The position numbers were made by a program, and so were the translations under genes. The notes under the pieces were generated by a model. It made no database searches and was not told where the DNA came from. It worked only from the letters and a program-made list of their open reading frames with translations. Below, piece after piece: positions 24,920 to 34,543 of a DNA stretch of 64,000 bases. The stretch is from Melioribacteraceae bacterium (lineage in GTDB: Bacteria; Bacteroidota; Ignavibacteria; Ignavibacteriales; Melioribacteraceae): contig JAIOZI010000016.1 of the NCBI GenBank assembly GCA_021740785.1, forward strand, positions 19,651 to 83,650, written 5' to 3'. Position 1 is the first letter of the stretch, and each line of letters begins with the position of its first letter.

Positions 24920-26080
24920 CTATTTTTTATAGGTTTGTGTTGATTTTTTATACTCGGTAGGAGTTTTACCTGTGAACTTTTTAAAAACGGAGTTGAATAC
25001 CGATTTTGAATTAAAACCGGATTCATATAAAATTTCAAGAACTGTTGATTTATCTGAATTCTTTTTGATTAAAAGTTTGGCGTACTCAACTCTGTACGAA
25101 TTAATTAAATCAAAAAAATTCTTACCCAGCTTTTCGTTAATAACTTGAGAAACATACTTTGAATTTATTTCTATTGCCTCTGCTAAATCATTTAAAGTTA
25201 AGTTCGGATCAAGATAGGTTTGATGATTATCCAAGTGTTCCCGGATCTTATGCGCAATATTATTCTTTTCATTCTCAGTTAGTGTAGATTTCTGATATTT
25301 TACAGCTTGCATTTTTTCAATTCCACTGTATAGTTCCGGGTGCTCCAATCCTTTATAGATAATATAATTTGCAAATACAAAGTTAATGGAAAGTGAAATC
25401 AACGTAGTATAAGTGATTATATTCCAGCCATCAGCATCTATAAGTAAAATTATAAAGCTGGAAAGATCAACAATCCACATGAAAAAGAAAGCAAAAACAA
25501 TCATAGATAACCATGACAAATTCTGCTTTTCAATTTCCGAGTAATGATTTTTTATAACCATAGAATAATGCTTAAGCTGAATTAAGCACAGATACATATA
25601 AATAAGCAATTGAATATTCATCAAAGAGTAAAAAAACTTGTTAAACAAAGGCGGGTAATAACCGGTAGATAATAAAATCTGCTGTTGAATTTCTATTGAT
25701 CTAAAGTGGAATGTAAATAAATGAAACAGTATTGCCATTGTGAAAGGTATGAAATGAATAAGATGATTTTTATTCAGCGAAAAATTTTTAAATACCAGGC
25801 TTAACGTATAAAAGTAAAGAAACGGTCCAAAGAGAAAGCCAAAATCTTCTCCAATATGAAATAGATACGGCGTTGAGTCGATGAATACTTTTGGAAAATT
25901 GTTGAGTATAAAATTCAGTATGTAAATTGCATTTGCAAAAAGGAAAGCTGAAAGTAAAATCTTATTTAACTTTTTACCACGCTTTGTGATTAAAAGAAAA
26001 ATCGAAAAGTAGAGAAGAAGAAAAGCGGTAATTCCGGCTATAATATTAATTACAACGAACATCGCAGGTTTCAGCCCCAT
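24920..26080 (-). CDS. Membrane-anchored AraC family regulator
   Basis: 386 residues. The first about 245 form seven or so membrane helices (VVINIIAGITAFLLLYFSIFLL at the start), and the last about 110 form an AraC-type double helix-turn-helix: DLAEAIEINSKYVSQVINEK (about 302) and ILYESGFNSKSVFNSVFKKF (about 350), ending GKTPTEYKK. This 7TM-AraC layout is common in Bacteroidetes-like genomes and suggests sensing in the membrane with direct DNA binding. It lies just upstream of, and in the same direction as, the beta-helix gene, separated by 86 bp. That makes the beta-helix gene a candidate target, by inference. Confidence 0.85.
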   Translation of the reverse strand: MGLKPAMFVVINIIAGITAFLLLYFSIFLLITKRGKKLNKILLSAFLFANAIYILNFILNNFPKVFIDSTPYLFHIGEDFGFLFGPFLYFYTLSLVFKNFSLNKNHLIHFIPFTMAILFHLFTFHFRSIEIQQQILLSTGYYPPLFNKFFYSLMNIQLLIYMYLCLIQLKHYSMVIKNHYSEIEKQNLSWLSMIVFAFFFMWIVDLSSFIILLIDADGWNIITYTTLISLSINFVFANYIIYKGLEHPELYSGIEKMQAVKYQKSTLTENEKNNIAHKIREHLDNHQTYLDPNLTLNDLAEAIEINSKYVSQVINEKLGKNFFDLINSYRVEYAKLLIKKNSDKSTVLEILYESGFNSKSVFNSVFKKFTGKTPTEYKKSTQTYKK

Positions 26081-26149
26081 GATTCAGATGTGAATTTACT
26101 AATTTTGATCATGTAATTATTCCAAGTTTTCGAATCAATTTTTAAACAG

Positions 26150-26177
26150 CTCCCCGAGAATAAATAATCCCGGGGAG
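26150..26177 (-). terminator. Intrinsic terminator after the tricorn-like gene
   Basis: CTCCCCG (26150-26156) pairs with CGGGGAG (26171-26177) around a 14-nt A/T-rich loop, just past the stop of the minus-strand peptidase gene. The T-run is weak. Confidence 0.6.
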
Positions 26178-26186
26178 TTATGATAA

Positions 26187-29100
26187 TTATAATTTTTCCA
26201 GGATGTAATCAACAGCCTTTTTTAGTTGCGGATCATTCTCATTGAGCCTGTCGTGAAAAGTGGTTTTCACATAAATGTCAGGTTCAACTCCATTCATTTC
26301 AAGATCTTTTCCGTCAAGAGTATAGCATCCCCATGAAGGAAGCCTCATAAATGAACCATCGACCAATCCGGTTCCGGATGTAAAAATTATCCACCTGTAA
26401 GTTTCGGTTCCGATGATTGTACCAAGTCCCAGTTCTTTAAATCCTGCCGCCGTCATCTCGGCATCACTCAGCGACTGTTCATTTATCAAAAGTACGATCG
26501 GTTTGCCGGCGGGACTAAAATTCGGCTGGTTCGCCAATTGACCGTCGCGATATTTCCAATTTAGATAGGGCTTCTGACTTAATAACTGCAACACTTTATC
26601 ATGAACGTTACCGCCTGTGTTGTACCGCAAATCTAAAATAAGAGCATCTCTGTACATTGCTTCATTTGCAATCTCGACATAAAAATCATTCAGCGATCCG
26701 CCGCCCATGTTTTTCATCTGAATGTAAGCGATTCTTTTCTCAGATTTTTCATCAACAAAATTTTGATTCCAATCAACCCACTCATCATATAACTTACCGC
26801 TTAAACTTCCGGCTGACTGCGGATGAACAAGTGTCGTAAACTCCTCTCCGCCTCTTTTGAATGTAAGTTCAACTTCATCCGGTATACTTGTTGTTGTGAA
26901 ATAGTAATTTCTATTTACACTCTCATCTACCTTTACACCATCAACAGCTACTAGTAAATCACCTCGATTAATTTCTTTATCCTCTTTATCAACAGAGGAT
27001 CGCTTAACAATACGCTCAACAGAATAAGGATTTTCTTCAGAATAAATTATCCCGGTTTCGTATGTAGAGTTTTTATAGAAAACATCTTCTTCATCCCCGC
27101 TTGAATAAAAACCTTGATGTGAAGAATTTAATTCACCCAGCATATCGTTAAGCAGACTTCTGTAGTTGTCTCTGCTATTCAGTTCAGGTAAAAACTTTTC
27201 ATAATAATCACGGACTTTATTCCAATCCGTTCCATGAAAATCGCCGTCATAATAGTTTTCATCCATACGCGCCCAAGATTCATAAAACATCTGTGTGAAC
27301 TCGTCTTTAATGTTTTTGTTGAACTTGTACTTCATATCAATCTTTTCTGCTTTATTTGAAGATAAATTGAGCGTATAAATATCACCGTTTGCCAGTAAAT
27401 AATATTTGTCATCAGCGCCCCAAATAAATGTGGAACCGGATTTTACACCGGATATCTTTTCGGTCTTCGGGGATTCAAAGGGCTTCAGTACTGTTTTCCA
27501 TAATGCCCAGCCGTCGTTATCATGATTCGATGAATAGAGGATTGTTGTTTCATCATCTTTTGTAATAACGTAAGGGCTATTCTGCCTGCCCGGAAAATCA
27601 ACTATCGATTCCCATCTATCATTCATGCCATCAAATGAAATTTCAACTTGAACCTCGGATGAATCTTTTTCTTTTTCGATAAACAAATCATCAAACTTAT
27701 CTCTCTTAAATTCATCATCAGTGTTCTGCAGCTTGATTCTTATTATCTCAGTATCATCTAATCCAAAAGGATAGGATGGTTTATACCTGTTTGTTGCAAG
27801 GTAAATATATTTACCATCAGCAGACCAAAAAGGATCTGTTTCCGTTACACCGGTTTTGGTAATATGTTTTGACTCTTTACTCTCAGTATCATAAACAAAA
27901 ATGTCCTCTTCAAAATCACGATTTGCAGTGTAAAGAACATATCTATCATCCGGGGAAAAATATGCCGCCGTTGCACCCAGCGCCCAAAATTCATCTTCCA
28001 CTATAGTTTCGCTATCCATGTTTTCCAAATCAATAATCCGCAGCTCGTGCCTCCCACTGAAATAAAGAGCTTTTGTTCTATCCGAATTATATTGAAGCTC
28101 ACGGTTTGATTGATCATCAAATGTGATTTGTTCTTCCGTATCGGTTCCATCTGCATTGATTTTGAAAAGGTTTGTCCAGCCCTTTACTGTCTGAGTAAAT
28201 AAAATTGTTTTATTATCCTTTAACCAAATCAATTCGTCAATCTTTTCATTCGGATTTGTTTCAATCTGCCGAATAAATTTTCCTTCAATATCCGAGACAA
28301 ATAATTCACCGCGTGAAACGAATGCAATTTTTTTGTTGTCAGGTGAGATATTGTAATTGGTTATCTTCCCGGCAATATCAAATTCCCGCTCTAATTGAAG
28401 TGTTTCGTTTTGATAGGTTTTGATGCCGACTAAATTGGTTTCTTTTTCAGTTACATCATAGCAATAGATTTGATAATCTTTTGTGAAAACAATTTTATTG
28501 CCATCCGCACTTACACGGGGGCGCTTAATTGAACTATTGAAGTTTGTTAACTGAACTTTATTTTCATTCTCAAAAGTGTAAAGATTATATTCATCGTTTG
28601 CCTCATCTGAAACAAAATAAATCTTACCGGTTTTATCAACCGTAGCCCACATATCTTTGCCGCGGTAAGTAGTTAATTGTTTGTACTCATCAGTTTGAGT
28701 ATTATAGTATTTTATGTCGGGATTAAAATCTCCCTTGTAACGTTTACGCTGCGGGAATCTATAACTTTCCCATGATTCATTAAACAAATATTCATTTCCG
28801 CCGGGAAGCTCCGCTAAATTATGCACCCAGTTGAAATAATGATCAAACAGCCGTACCGGTGTACCGCCGTCAATTGATATTTTATACGAGGTTAAGGAGT
28901 TGTAGCGAGACGATGTGAAGTAAATAAATTTAGAATCCCATGACCATCCTTCAACAATACTACCGCTGCTGTGATATGTAAGTTGTTTTATTTCGCCACC
29001 AGCAACGGGCATGATATAAACAACTGCACTGCCTGTCTGCCTCCCCGTAAATGCAATCCATTTACCATCTGGTGAGAAAGCCGGGTTTGATTCTCTACCT

Positions 29101-29282
29101 TCCATCCCTGTAATTCTCAGCGCCGTTCCACCGATGCTATTGACTTTCCATAGATCATTTTCATACGAAAATATGATTGTGCTTCCATCAGGCGAAAGCG
29201 CCGGGTCTTCTGCAAAAAATAATTTTCCCGAACCAAAGATTAAAACAGGTATGAAAAGAAAAAGCATTGAGAGTTTTCGCAT
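26187..29282 (-). CDS. Tricorn-like S41 family peptidase
   Basis: 1031 residues with a signal peptide (about 1-18), so exported rather than cytosolic. The first about 640 residues are beta-propeller blades with PD40-type repeats (DPALSPDGSTIIFSYENDLW, NPAFSPDGKWIAFTGRQ). Next comes a helical tricorn core domain with the Ser-His pair in LNSSHQGFY (about 703), a PDZ-like domain (RGDLLVAVDGVKV, about 765) and the S41 catalytic core with INEQSLSDAEMTAAGF (about 925). This follows the domain order of tricorn proteases, which trim peptides. It is transcribed alone. Confidence 0.88.
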   Translation of the reverse strand: MRKLSMLFLFIPVLIFGSGKLFFAEDPALSPDGSTIIFSYENDLWKVNSIGGTALRITGMEGRESNPAFSPDGKWIAFTGRQTGSAVVYIMPVAGGEIKQLTYHSSGSIVEGWSWDSKFIYFTSSRYNSLTSYKISIDGGTPVRLFDHYFNWVHNLAELPGGNEYLFNESWESYRFPQRKRYKGDFNPDIKYYNTQTDEYKQLTTYRGKDMWATVDKTGKIYFVSDEANDEYNLYTFENENKVQLTNFNSSIKRPRVSADGNKIVFTKDYQIYCYDVTEKETNLVGIKTYQNETLQLEREFDIAGKITNYNISPDNKKIAFVSRGELFVSDIEGKFIRQIETNPNEKIDELIWLKDNKTILFTQTVKGWTNLFKINADGTDTEEQITFDDQSNRELQYNSDRTKALYFSGRHELRIIDLENMDSETIVEDEFWALGATAAYFSPDDRYVLYTANRDFEEDIFVYDTESKESKHITKTGVTETDPFWSADGKYIYLATNRYKPSYPFGLDDTEIIRIKLQNTDDEFKRDKFDDLFIEKEKDSSEVQVEISFDGMNDRWESIVDFPGRQNSPYVITKDDETTILYSSNHDNDGWALWKTVLKPFESPKTEKISGVKSGSTFIWGADDKYYLLANGDIYTLNLSSNKAEKIDMKYKFNKNIKDEFTQMFYESWARMDENYYDGDFHGTDWNKVRDYYEKFLPELNSRDNYRSLLNDMLGELNSSHQGFYSSGDEEDVFYKNSTYETGIIYSEENPYSVERIVKRSSVDKEDKEINRGDLLVAVDGVKVDESVNRNYYFTTTSIPDEVELTFKRGGEEFTTLVHPQSAGSLSGKLYDEWVDWNQNFVDEKSEKRIAYIQMKNMGGGSLNDFYVEIANEAMYRDALILDLRYNTGGNVHDKVLQLLSQKPYLNWKYRDGQLANQPNFSPAGKPIVLLINEQSLSDAEMTAAGFKELGLGTIIGTETYRWIIFTSGTGLVDGSFMRLPSWGCYTLDGKDLEMNGVEPDIYVKTTFHDRLNENDPQLKKAVDYILEKL

Positions 29283-29493
29283 AACTTCTCCGTTATTTTT
29301 TTATGTTTTTATTTTAAGATAACAAAATCGAATGCAGTTTTTATTTTTATAAAATGATTAGTAATTATTAGACGAACCAATTACTAAACTGTTTTACGAT
29401 TTTTTTTGTTTTGATAATATATAATAGACTCAGCATTAAACTCGTTTTTTCATTAATTTATGTGATAAATAAAAATAATTTGAGGTAGAAATT

Positions 29494-31755
29494 ATGGCTG
29501 AAAATTTTGATGTGATTCAAAAAGTTTATGCCAGTTTAGCAGAAAAACTGGCTGCTGCAAAAAAAGTTTTAAATAGACCAATGACATTCGCAGAAAAAAT
29601 TCTTTACTCACATCTATGGGAAACGCCGACACGTGAATTTACACGGGGAAAAGATTATGTTGATTTATCCCCGGATAGAGTTGCGATGCAGGATGCAACG
29701 GCACAAATGGCGCTTCTTCAATTTATGCATGCTGGGAGAAAAACCACAGCAGTTCCCTCGACCGTTCATTGTGATCACCTAATTCAAGCACAAGTTGGCG
29801 CTAAGGATGATTTGCTTCGTGCTAAAGATGAAAATAAAGAAGTTTTTGATTTCCTCGAAAGTGTATCAAAAAAGTTCGGTGTTGGATTTTGGAAACCCGG
29901 CGCAGGTATTATTCACCAGGTTGTTCTCGAAAATTATGCTTTCCCCGGCGGTATGATGATTGGCACCGATTCGCATACACCTAATGCAGGCGGCCTGGGA
30001 ATGGTTGCAATTGGCGTTGGCGGTGCGGATGCCGTTGATGTTATGTCCGGAATGTCATGGGAATTGAAATGGCCTAAACTCATAGGTGTTCATCTTACTG
30101 GAAAATTAAATGGATGGACTTCACCAAAAGATGTTATTCTAAAAGTTGCCGGAATTTTATCCGTTAAAGGTGGAACAGGATCAATTGTAGAATACTTTGG
30201 CGAAGGCGCTGATTCAATTTCATGTACCGGGAAAGGAACTATTTGCAACATGGGCGCGGAAATAGGCGCAACTACTTCCCTATTTGCGTACGGGAAAAAA
30301 ATGAGTGACTATTTAAGAAGCACCGATAGATCTGATGTTGCCGACTTGGCAGATTTGCATATTGAAAACTTACGATCAGATAAGGAAGTTTATGATGACC
30401 CAAGTAAATACTTCGATCAAGTTATAGAAATTAATTTGGATGAGCTCGAACCTCATTTAAATGGTCCGTTCACTCCCGATCTTGCATGGCCTGTTTCAAA
30501 AATGAAAGAAGCTGTTAAAGAAAAAGGATACCCCGATAAAATAAGTGTCGCATTAATAGGAAGCTGTACAAATTCAAGCTACGAGGATATCGACCGTGCC
30601 GCCAGTATTGCAAAGCAGGCGTTGGCAAAAGGATTAAAAGCCAAAGCACAATTCACAATTACACCAGGTTCAGAACAGGTTAGAGCTACAATTGATCGGG
30701 ACGGACAATTAAAATCGCTTGAAGATATCGGCGGAATGGTACTTGCAAATGCATGCGGACCTTGTATCGGAATGTGGAAACGTATGGATATTGAAACCGG
30801 GGAGAAAAACACAATTGTAACTTCGTTTAATAGAAATTTTGCTAAAAGAAATGACGGAAATCCTGAAACACTGGCATTTGTTGCAAGTCCTGAATTAACA
30901 ACCGTATTAGCTTTAAGCGGCAGTCTTTCATTTAACCCGATGACTGATGAATTGGAAAATAAGAATGGTGAAAAGATTAAGCTCGATCCGCCAACCGGTG
31001 ATGAACTCCCGTCAAACGGATTTGACCGCGGCGAATTAGGGTATATTCCTCCATCGGCAGGAAGTGAAGATCAGGAAGTAATAGTAAATGAAGACAGCGA
31101 CCGTCTTCAACTCCTTTCGAAATTTGATGCCTGGAATGGTAATGATTACGAAGATTTGCCATTGCTGTTAAAAGCACATGGTAAATGTACTACAGATCAT
31201 ATATCAATGGCGGGACCATGGTTAAGATTCCGCGGGCATCTTGATAATATTTCCAACAACATGTTCATGGGTGCAATTAATGCATTTACCGGGAATGCTG
31301 GTGAAGCGAAAAATCAAATTACCGGCGAATACAAAAAAGTGAACGAAGTAGCTCGTGATTATAAATCAGAAGGAATGGGCTGGATAGTTGTCGGAGATGA
31401 AAATTATGGTGAAGGATCAAGTCGTGAGCATGCTGCTATGGAGCCAAGATTTTTAGGCGGCAAGGCAATAATAGTAAAAAGCTTTGCTAGAATTCACGAA
31501 ACCAATCTCAAGAAGCAGGGTATGCTTCCTTTAACTTTCGAAAATCCTTCCGATTATGATAAAATTCTGGAAGATGATAAACTCAGCATTATAGGATTGA
31601 CTGAATTAACTCCGGATAAACAGTTGAAACTTATAATCAAACATGAAGACGGTACAACCGACGAAGCTGTTTTAAATCATACATTCAATGAAAATCAGAT
31701 TGAATGGTTCAAGGCAGGAAGTGCATTGAATTTAATTGCAAAGCAAAACAATTAA
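29494..31755 (+). CDS. acn: Aconitate hydratase
   Basis: 753 residues, matching the Bacteroidetes and mitochondrial-type aconitase. It interconverts citrate and isocitrate in the TCA cycle. The three Fe-S ligands are visible: Cys in [12 protein letters not shown] (about 352) and two in [10 protein letters not shown] (about 415-420). HCDHLIQAQ (about 92), [11 protein letters not shown] (about 153) and the swivel-domain [17 protein letters not shown] block (about 637) are intact. A TATAAT box at 29420-29425 is a plausible -10 element, and an AGGTAG ribosome binding site precedes the ATG. A strong terminator follows. Confidence 0.97.
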   Translation: MAENFDVIQKVYASLAEKLAAAKKVLNRPMTFAEKILYSHLWETPTREFTRGKDYVDLSPDRVAMQDATAQMALLQFMHAGRKTTAVPSTVHCDHLIQAQVGAKDDLLRAKDENKEVFDFLESVSKKFGVGFWKPGAGIIHQVVLENYAFPGGMMIGTDSHTPNAGGLGMVAIGVGGADAVDVMSGMSWELKWPKLIGVHLTGKLNGWTSPKDVILKVAGILSVKGGTGSIVEYFGEGADSISCTGKGTICNMGAEIGATTSLFAYGKKMSDYLRSTDRSDVADLADLHIENLRSDKEVYDDPSKYFDQVIEINLDELEPHLNGPFTPDLAWPVSKMKEAVKEKGYPDKISVALIGSCTNSSYEDIDRAASIAKQALAKGLKAKAQFTITPGSEQVRATIDRDGQLKSLEDIGGMVLANACGPCIGMWKRMDIETGEKNTIVTSFNRNFAKRNDGNPETLAFVASPELTTVLALSGSLSFNPMTDELENKNGEKIKLDPPTGDELPSNGFDRGELGYIPPSAGSEDQEVIVNEDSDRLQLLSKFDAWNGNDYEDLPLLLKAHGKCTTDHISMAGPWLRFRGHLDNISNNMFMGAINAFTGNAGEAKNQITGEYKKVNEVARDYKSEGMGWIVVGDENYGEGSSREHAAMEPRFLGGKAIIVKSFARIHETNLKKQGMLPLTFENPSDYDKILEDDKLSIIGLTELTPDKQLKLIIKHEDGTTDEAVLNHTFNENQIEWFKAGSALNLIAKQNN

Positions 31756-31801
31756 TTAGCTGTAGCGCATAAATTGGTTTAATGAATACAATTCAAAATA
31801 G

Positions 31802-31836
31802 TACCCCCGCTTATTTATTGCGGGGGTATTTTTTTA
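31802..31836. terminator. Intrinsic terminator downstream of aconitase
   Basis: TACCCCCGC (31802-31810) pairs with GCGGGGGTA (31820-31828), followed by seven T on the plus strand. It overlaps the stop of the small convergent membrane-protein gene and may serve both. Confidence 0.9.
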
Positions 31837-31968
31837 TTCAAAAAATGAATAAACAAGGTAACCTAGCACCATCACAAAACCTGTAACAAGTGATCCAAAT
31901 AAAACATACAGACTTAAATCAGTACCGGCATCTTCATTAGGATTCGGTTTTTTCGTCATTGTTGACAT
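31834..31968 (-). CDS. Small single-pass membrane protein (44 aa)
   Basis: A 44-residue frame with a GGGAG ribosome binding site about 8 bp before its ATG at 31968. The N-terminal half is polar (MSTMTKKPNPNEDAG) and the C-terminal half is one hydrophobic helix (LYVLFGSLVTGFVMVLGYL). Its stop codon abuts the aconitase terminator. The clean ribosome binding site and the polar-hydrophobic layout argue that it is real. Function is unknown; small one-helix proteins often accompany respiratory or transport complexes, but nothing here shows that. Confidence 0.6.
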   Translation of the reverse strand: MSTMTKKPNPNEDAGTDLSLYVLFGSLVTGFVMVLGYLVYSFFE

Positions 31969-32031
31969 AACAACTCCCAAGTAAATTTTAAACGACAATT
32001 CTTTTATTTTAGCAAAATAAAAATGGGAGTG

Positions 32032-32394
32032 CTATGTGGCGGTTGAAAATTGAGTAATTGAAAAACTCTTTTTAATGGTGAGTATTTGTAAAGATTTACT
32101 GATTTCATTTCTGTCGGTAATAAAATCGTTAACACAAACAACATGATCATTAATTACCTGAGGAATAGATAAATTTTGAATTCGTTTTATTGATAATCTC
32201 TGCCTCTGACTTACCGGTTGAGACGAAATTAAATTATAGACATCATTTTCAGACAAAGACAAACTAAACAAATTGTTTGGATTAAACTCACCTTCATGCT
32301 GTGAGATAAAAAAGGCATCTGTAATCAAATTAAAATTGATTAACAGAATGGCGCTCCAAGTAAACAACAATTTTGCAATTATGTTTTTATTCAT
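32032..32394 (-). CDS. Hypothetical exported protein (120 aa)
   Basis: 120 residues with a hydrophobic N-terminus (KLLFTWSAILLINFNLI) that could be a signal peptide. The remainder is polar, and no family is recognised. The frame is open over its whole length between two genes on the same strand, but the ribosome binding site is weak and codon use is not clearly distinctive. It could be a fast-evolving secreted protein or a spurious frame. Confidence 0.45.
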   Translation of the reverse strand: MNKNIIAKLLFTWSAILLINFNLITDAFFISQHEGEFNPNNLFSLSLSENDVYNLISSQPVSQRQRLSIKRIQNLSIPQVINDHVVCVNDFITDRNEISKSLQILTIKKSFSITQFSTAT

Positions 32395-32477
32395 GCGCGA
32401 ATATATAAATCAATTTTATTCAATTAGCAATGGAAATTATTTTTGACTGTGGAAGTGGAGATCTAGCATTGGTACAA

Positions 32478-33053
32478 TTAATTCAATCGCCAATTAATTT
32501 TAAATCCCTCTTCAATACCAAATTTTTCGCAGAAACCGCCAATTACTTCAACCACGTAAGTAGCAGGTCTTTCCGATGGATAGGATTGCATTGAATATGG
32601 GGTAGTACTTTTGTGAATCTTAACGATTTCTCTTTTAGAATTCACAAAAATCATATCAAGTGAGAGCACGGTATTTTTCATCCAAAAAGATTGAGGTTCT
32701 TCAACCGGGAAGACAAACAGCATCCCTTGATTTTCTTTCATTTTGTCACGGTACATCATACCGGTTGTTCGTTTTTCGAATGTATCTGCGAGTTCAATAT
32801 CAATCTTCTTTACAAATTCATCATTTTGATTCGTAAATGTTAGTTCACCTTGTTTCGTAAAATTAAATGCCGTATTTCCCTGCACAGTATTATTTGAATT
32901 TGTTGAAGAATTATTTTGTTGGTTAGTTGGAAGAATAAATACAAATAAAAACACAATGATAATGATACCTGCTCCAACAGCAAAGAATATGTTTTTCTTG
33001 CCGGAATTATCTGCTTTGTGTTTATTCGATTTTGGTTTCGGTTTCTTTGCCAT
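32478..33053 (-). CDS. DUF192 domain protein with N-terminal membrane anchor
   Basis: 191 residues. A Lys-rich N-terminus is followed by a membrane helix (about 21-42, FFAVGAGIIIIVFLFVFIL), a linker rich in Asn/Ser/Thr and then a DUF192 domain (about 72-188) with GMMYRDKMKENQGMLFVFP, FWMKNTVLSLDMIFV and the C-terminal YVVEVIGGFCEKFGI. The domain probably sits in the periplasm. DUF192 proteins are small beta-barrels of uncertain role. It is divergent from the S9-like hydrolase at 33151. Confidence 0.88.
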   Translation of the reverse strand: MAKKPKPKSNKHKADNSGKKNIFFAVGAGIIIIVFLFVFILPTNQQNNSSTNSNNTVQGNTAFNFTKQGELTFTNQNDEFVKKIDIELADTFEKRTTGMMYRDKMKENQGMLFVFPVEEPQSFWMKNTVLSLDMIFVNSKREIVKIHKSTTPYSMQSYPSERPATYVVEVIGGFCEKFGIEEGFKINWRLN

Positions 33054-33150
33054 TTGCGATTATAAATATTTGCCCGCGAAATTGATTAATTTTAAATCTC
33101 AAAATAGCATTTGTTCCAGTTAATAAATCATTTTTTTTGGGAATACAAAT

Positions 33151-34005
33151 ATGATAATTGAAAGAGAAAAAATAGAATTGAGTAAAACACAGAAGAAAAT
33201 TGCAGCAAGCGGTTGGGGTGAATCTGCAATTGAAAATACTACTGTTGAAAAAATCACTTACGAATCGGATGGATTAAAAGTAAAAGGCTATTTAGCCTAC
33301 CCTAATGATACAAGCGCCAAGTATCCATGTATCATTTGGAACCGTGGCGGTATCGGTAATGCCGGAGCGATTGACGAATTTAACGCAAGCGGTATTTTCG
33401 GTCAATTAGCCGGCTGGGGTTATGTTGTTTTTGCATCACAATACCGGGGAAATGCAGGAGGTGAAGGAAAGGATGAATTCGGCGGAGATGATATAAACGA
33501 TATTTTAAATCTTATGCCGCTCGCCGAAGAAATTGAACATGCAGATTCATCAATTTGGGGAATTGAAGGATGGAGCCGTGGTGGTATGATGACCTACCTA
33601 GCACTTACAAGAAATCATAATTTTAAAGCTGCAGTTATATCAGGCGGGATAGCAAATTTAAGATGTAATTCAGAAGAAAGCCGATTTATGAAAAAGTTAT
33701 ACGAAGTTACAATGGGCAAATATGGAAGTGAGGATTTTAATAAAAAATGTAATTCCCGTTCCATTGTTAACTTTGCAGATAAACTGCCGGAAACAACACC
33801 ATTACTAATAATGCACGGAACAAACGATAAACGTGTGCTGCCTCATGATTCGCTCGACCTTTCGTACAAATTACTCGAAAATAATATCCCGTTTAGATTG
33901 ATAATGCTGGAAGGTGGCGATCACTTTTTAAAATCACATAGAAAAGAAGTCGATGCTTATAGAAAATTTTGGTTTGATAAATACCTAAAACCGGAGGAAA
34001 ATTAA
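33151..34005 (+). CDS. Alpha/beta hydrolase, prolyl-oligopeptidase-like (S9)
   Basis: 284 residues without a signal peptide, so cytoplasmic. The catalytic serine is in GWSRGGMMTYLA (about 150), the acid in MHGTNDKRVLPHDS (about 226) and the histidine in EGGDHFLKSHRK (about 256). The oxyanion region is CIIWNRGGIGNAG. It lacks the propeller domain of full prolyl oligopeptidases, so it resembles stand-alone dienelactone-hydrolase or acyl-peptidase domains; the substrate is unknown. It directly abuts the EVE gene, whose ATG follows its stop. Confidence 0.85.
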   Translation: MIIEREKIELSKTQKKIAASGWGESAIENTTVEKITYESDGLKVKGYLAYPNDTSAKYPCIIWNRGGIGNAGAIDEFNASGIFGQLAGWGYVVFASQYRGNAGGEGKDEFGGDDINDILNLMPLAEEIEHADSSIWGIEGWSRGGMMTYLALTRNHNFKAAVISGGIANLRCNSEESRFMKKLYEVTMGKYGSEDFNKKCNSRSIVNFADKLPETTPLLIMHGTNDKRVLPHDSLDLSYKLLENNIPFRLIMLEGGDHFLKSHRKEVDAYRKFWFDKYLKPEEN

Positions 34006-34476
34006 ATGGCAAAAAAATACTGGCTGGTAAAATCAGAACCGGATGTGTTTTCAATTGATGATTTGGCAAAAACAAAAAACCAAACTACTTATTGGGACGG
34101 TGTAAGGAATTACCAAGCACGCAATTTTATGCGCGATGAAATGAAAATTGGTGGTAAGGTTTTATTCTATCATAGTAATTCTGATCCTGTTGGAGTTGTG
34201 GGAATTTGTGAGGTGGTAAAGGAAGGTTATCCCGACTTTACAGCTTTCGATCCCGAGGATAAACACTTCGATCCTAAAAGTAAAAAGAACGAACCGACAT
34301 GGATTATGGTCGATATAAAATTAGTAGAAAAACTGAAACGTACTGTTACACTAAGTGAAATAAAAGCAAATCCAAAGCTTCAAAATATGAAATTAATTCA
34401 AAGAGGAAGCAGGCTTTCCGTAATGCCGGTCGATAAATCTGAATTCGATGAAATTGTTAAGATGAGTAAAAAATAA
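34006..34476 (+). CDS. EVE domain protein
   Basis: 156 residues, the full length of bacterial EVE proteins. Diagnostic segments are KYWLVKSEPDVFSIDDLAK at the start, YWDGVRNYQARNFMRDEM (about 28-45), VLFYHSNSDPVGVVGICEV (about 52-70) and the C-terminal LIQRGSRLSVMPV. EVE domains have a PUA-like fold and are thought to bind modified nucleotides. The gene is translationally adjacent to the hydrolase gene with no intergenic base. Confidence 0.92.
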   Translation: MAKKYWLVKSEPDVFSIDDLAKTKNQTTYWDGVRNYQARNFMRDEMKIGGKVLFYHSNSDPVGVVGICEVVKEGYPDFTAFDPEDKHFDPKSKKNEPTWIMVDIKLVEKLKRTVTLSEIKANPKLQNMKLIQRGSRLSVMPVDKSEFDEIVKMSKK

Positions 34477-34543
34477 CGAGTTCAGCTAAATTTTATCGAT
34501 CATTTAGTACATAGTAAGCAGAACTTGGAAGTAAAGGAATAGA

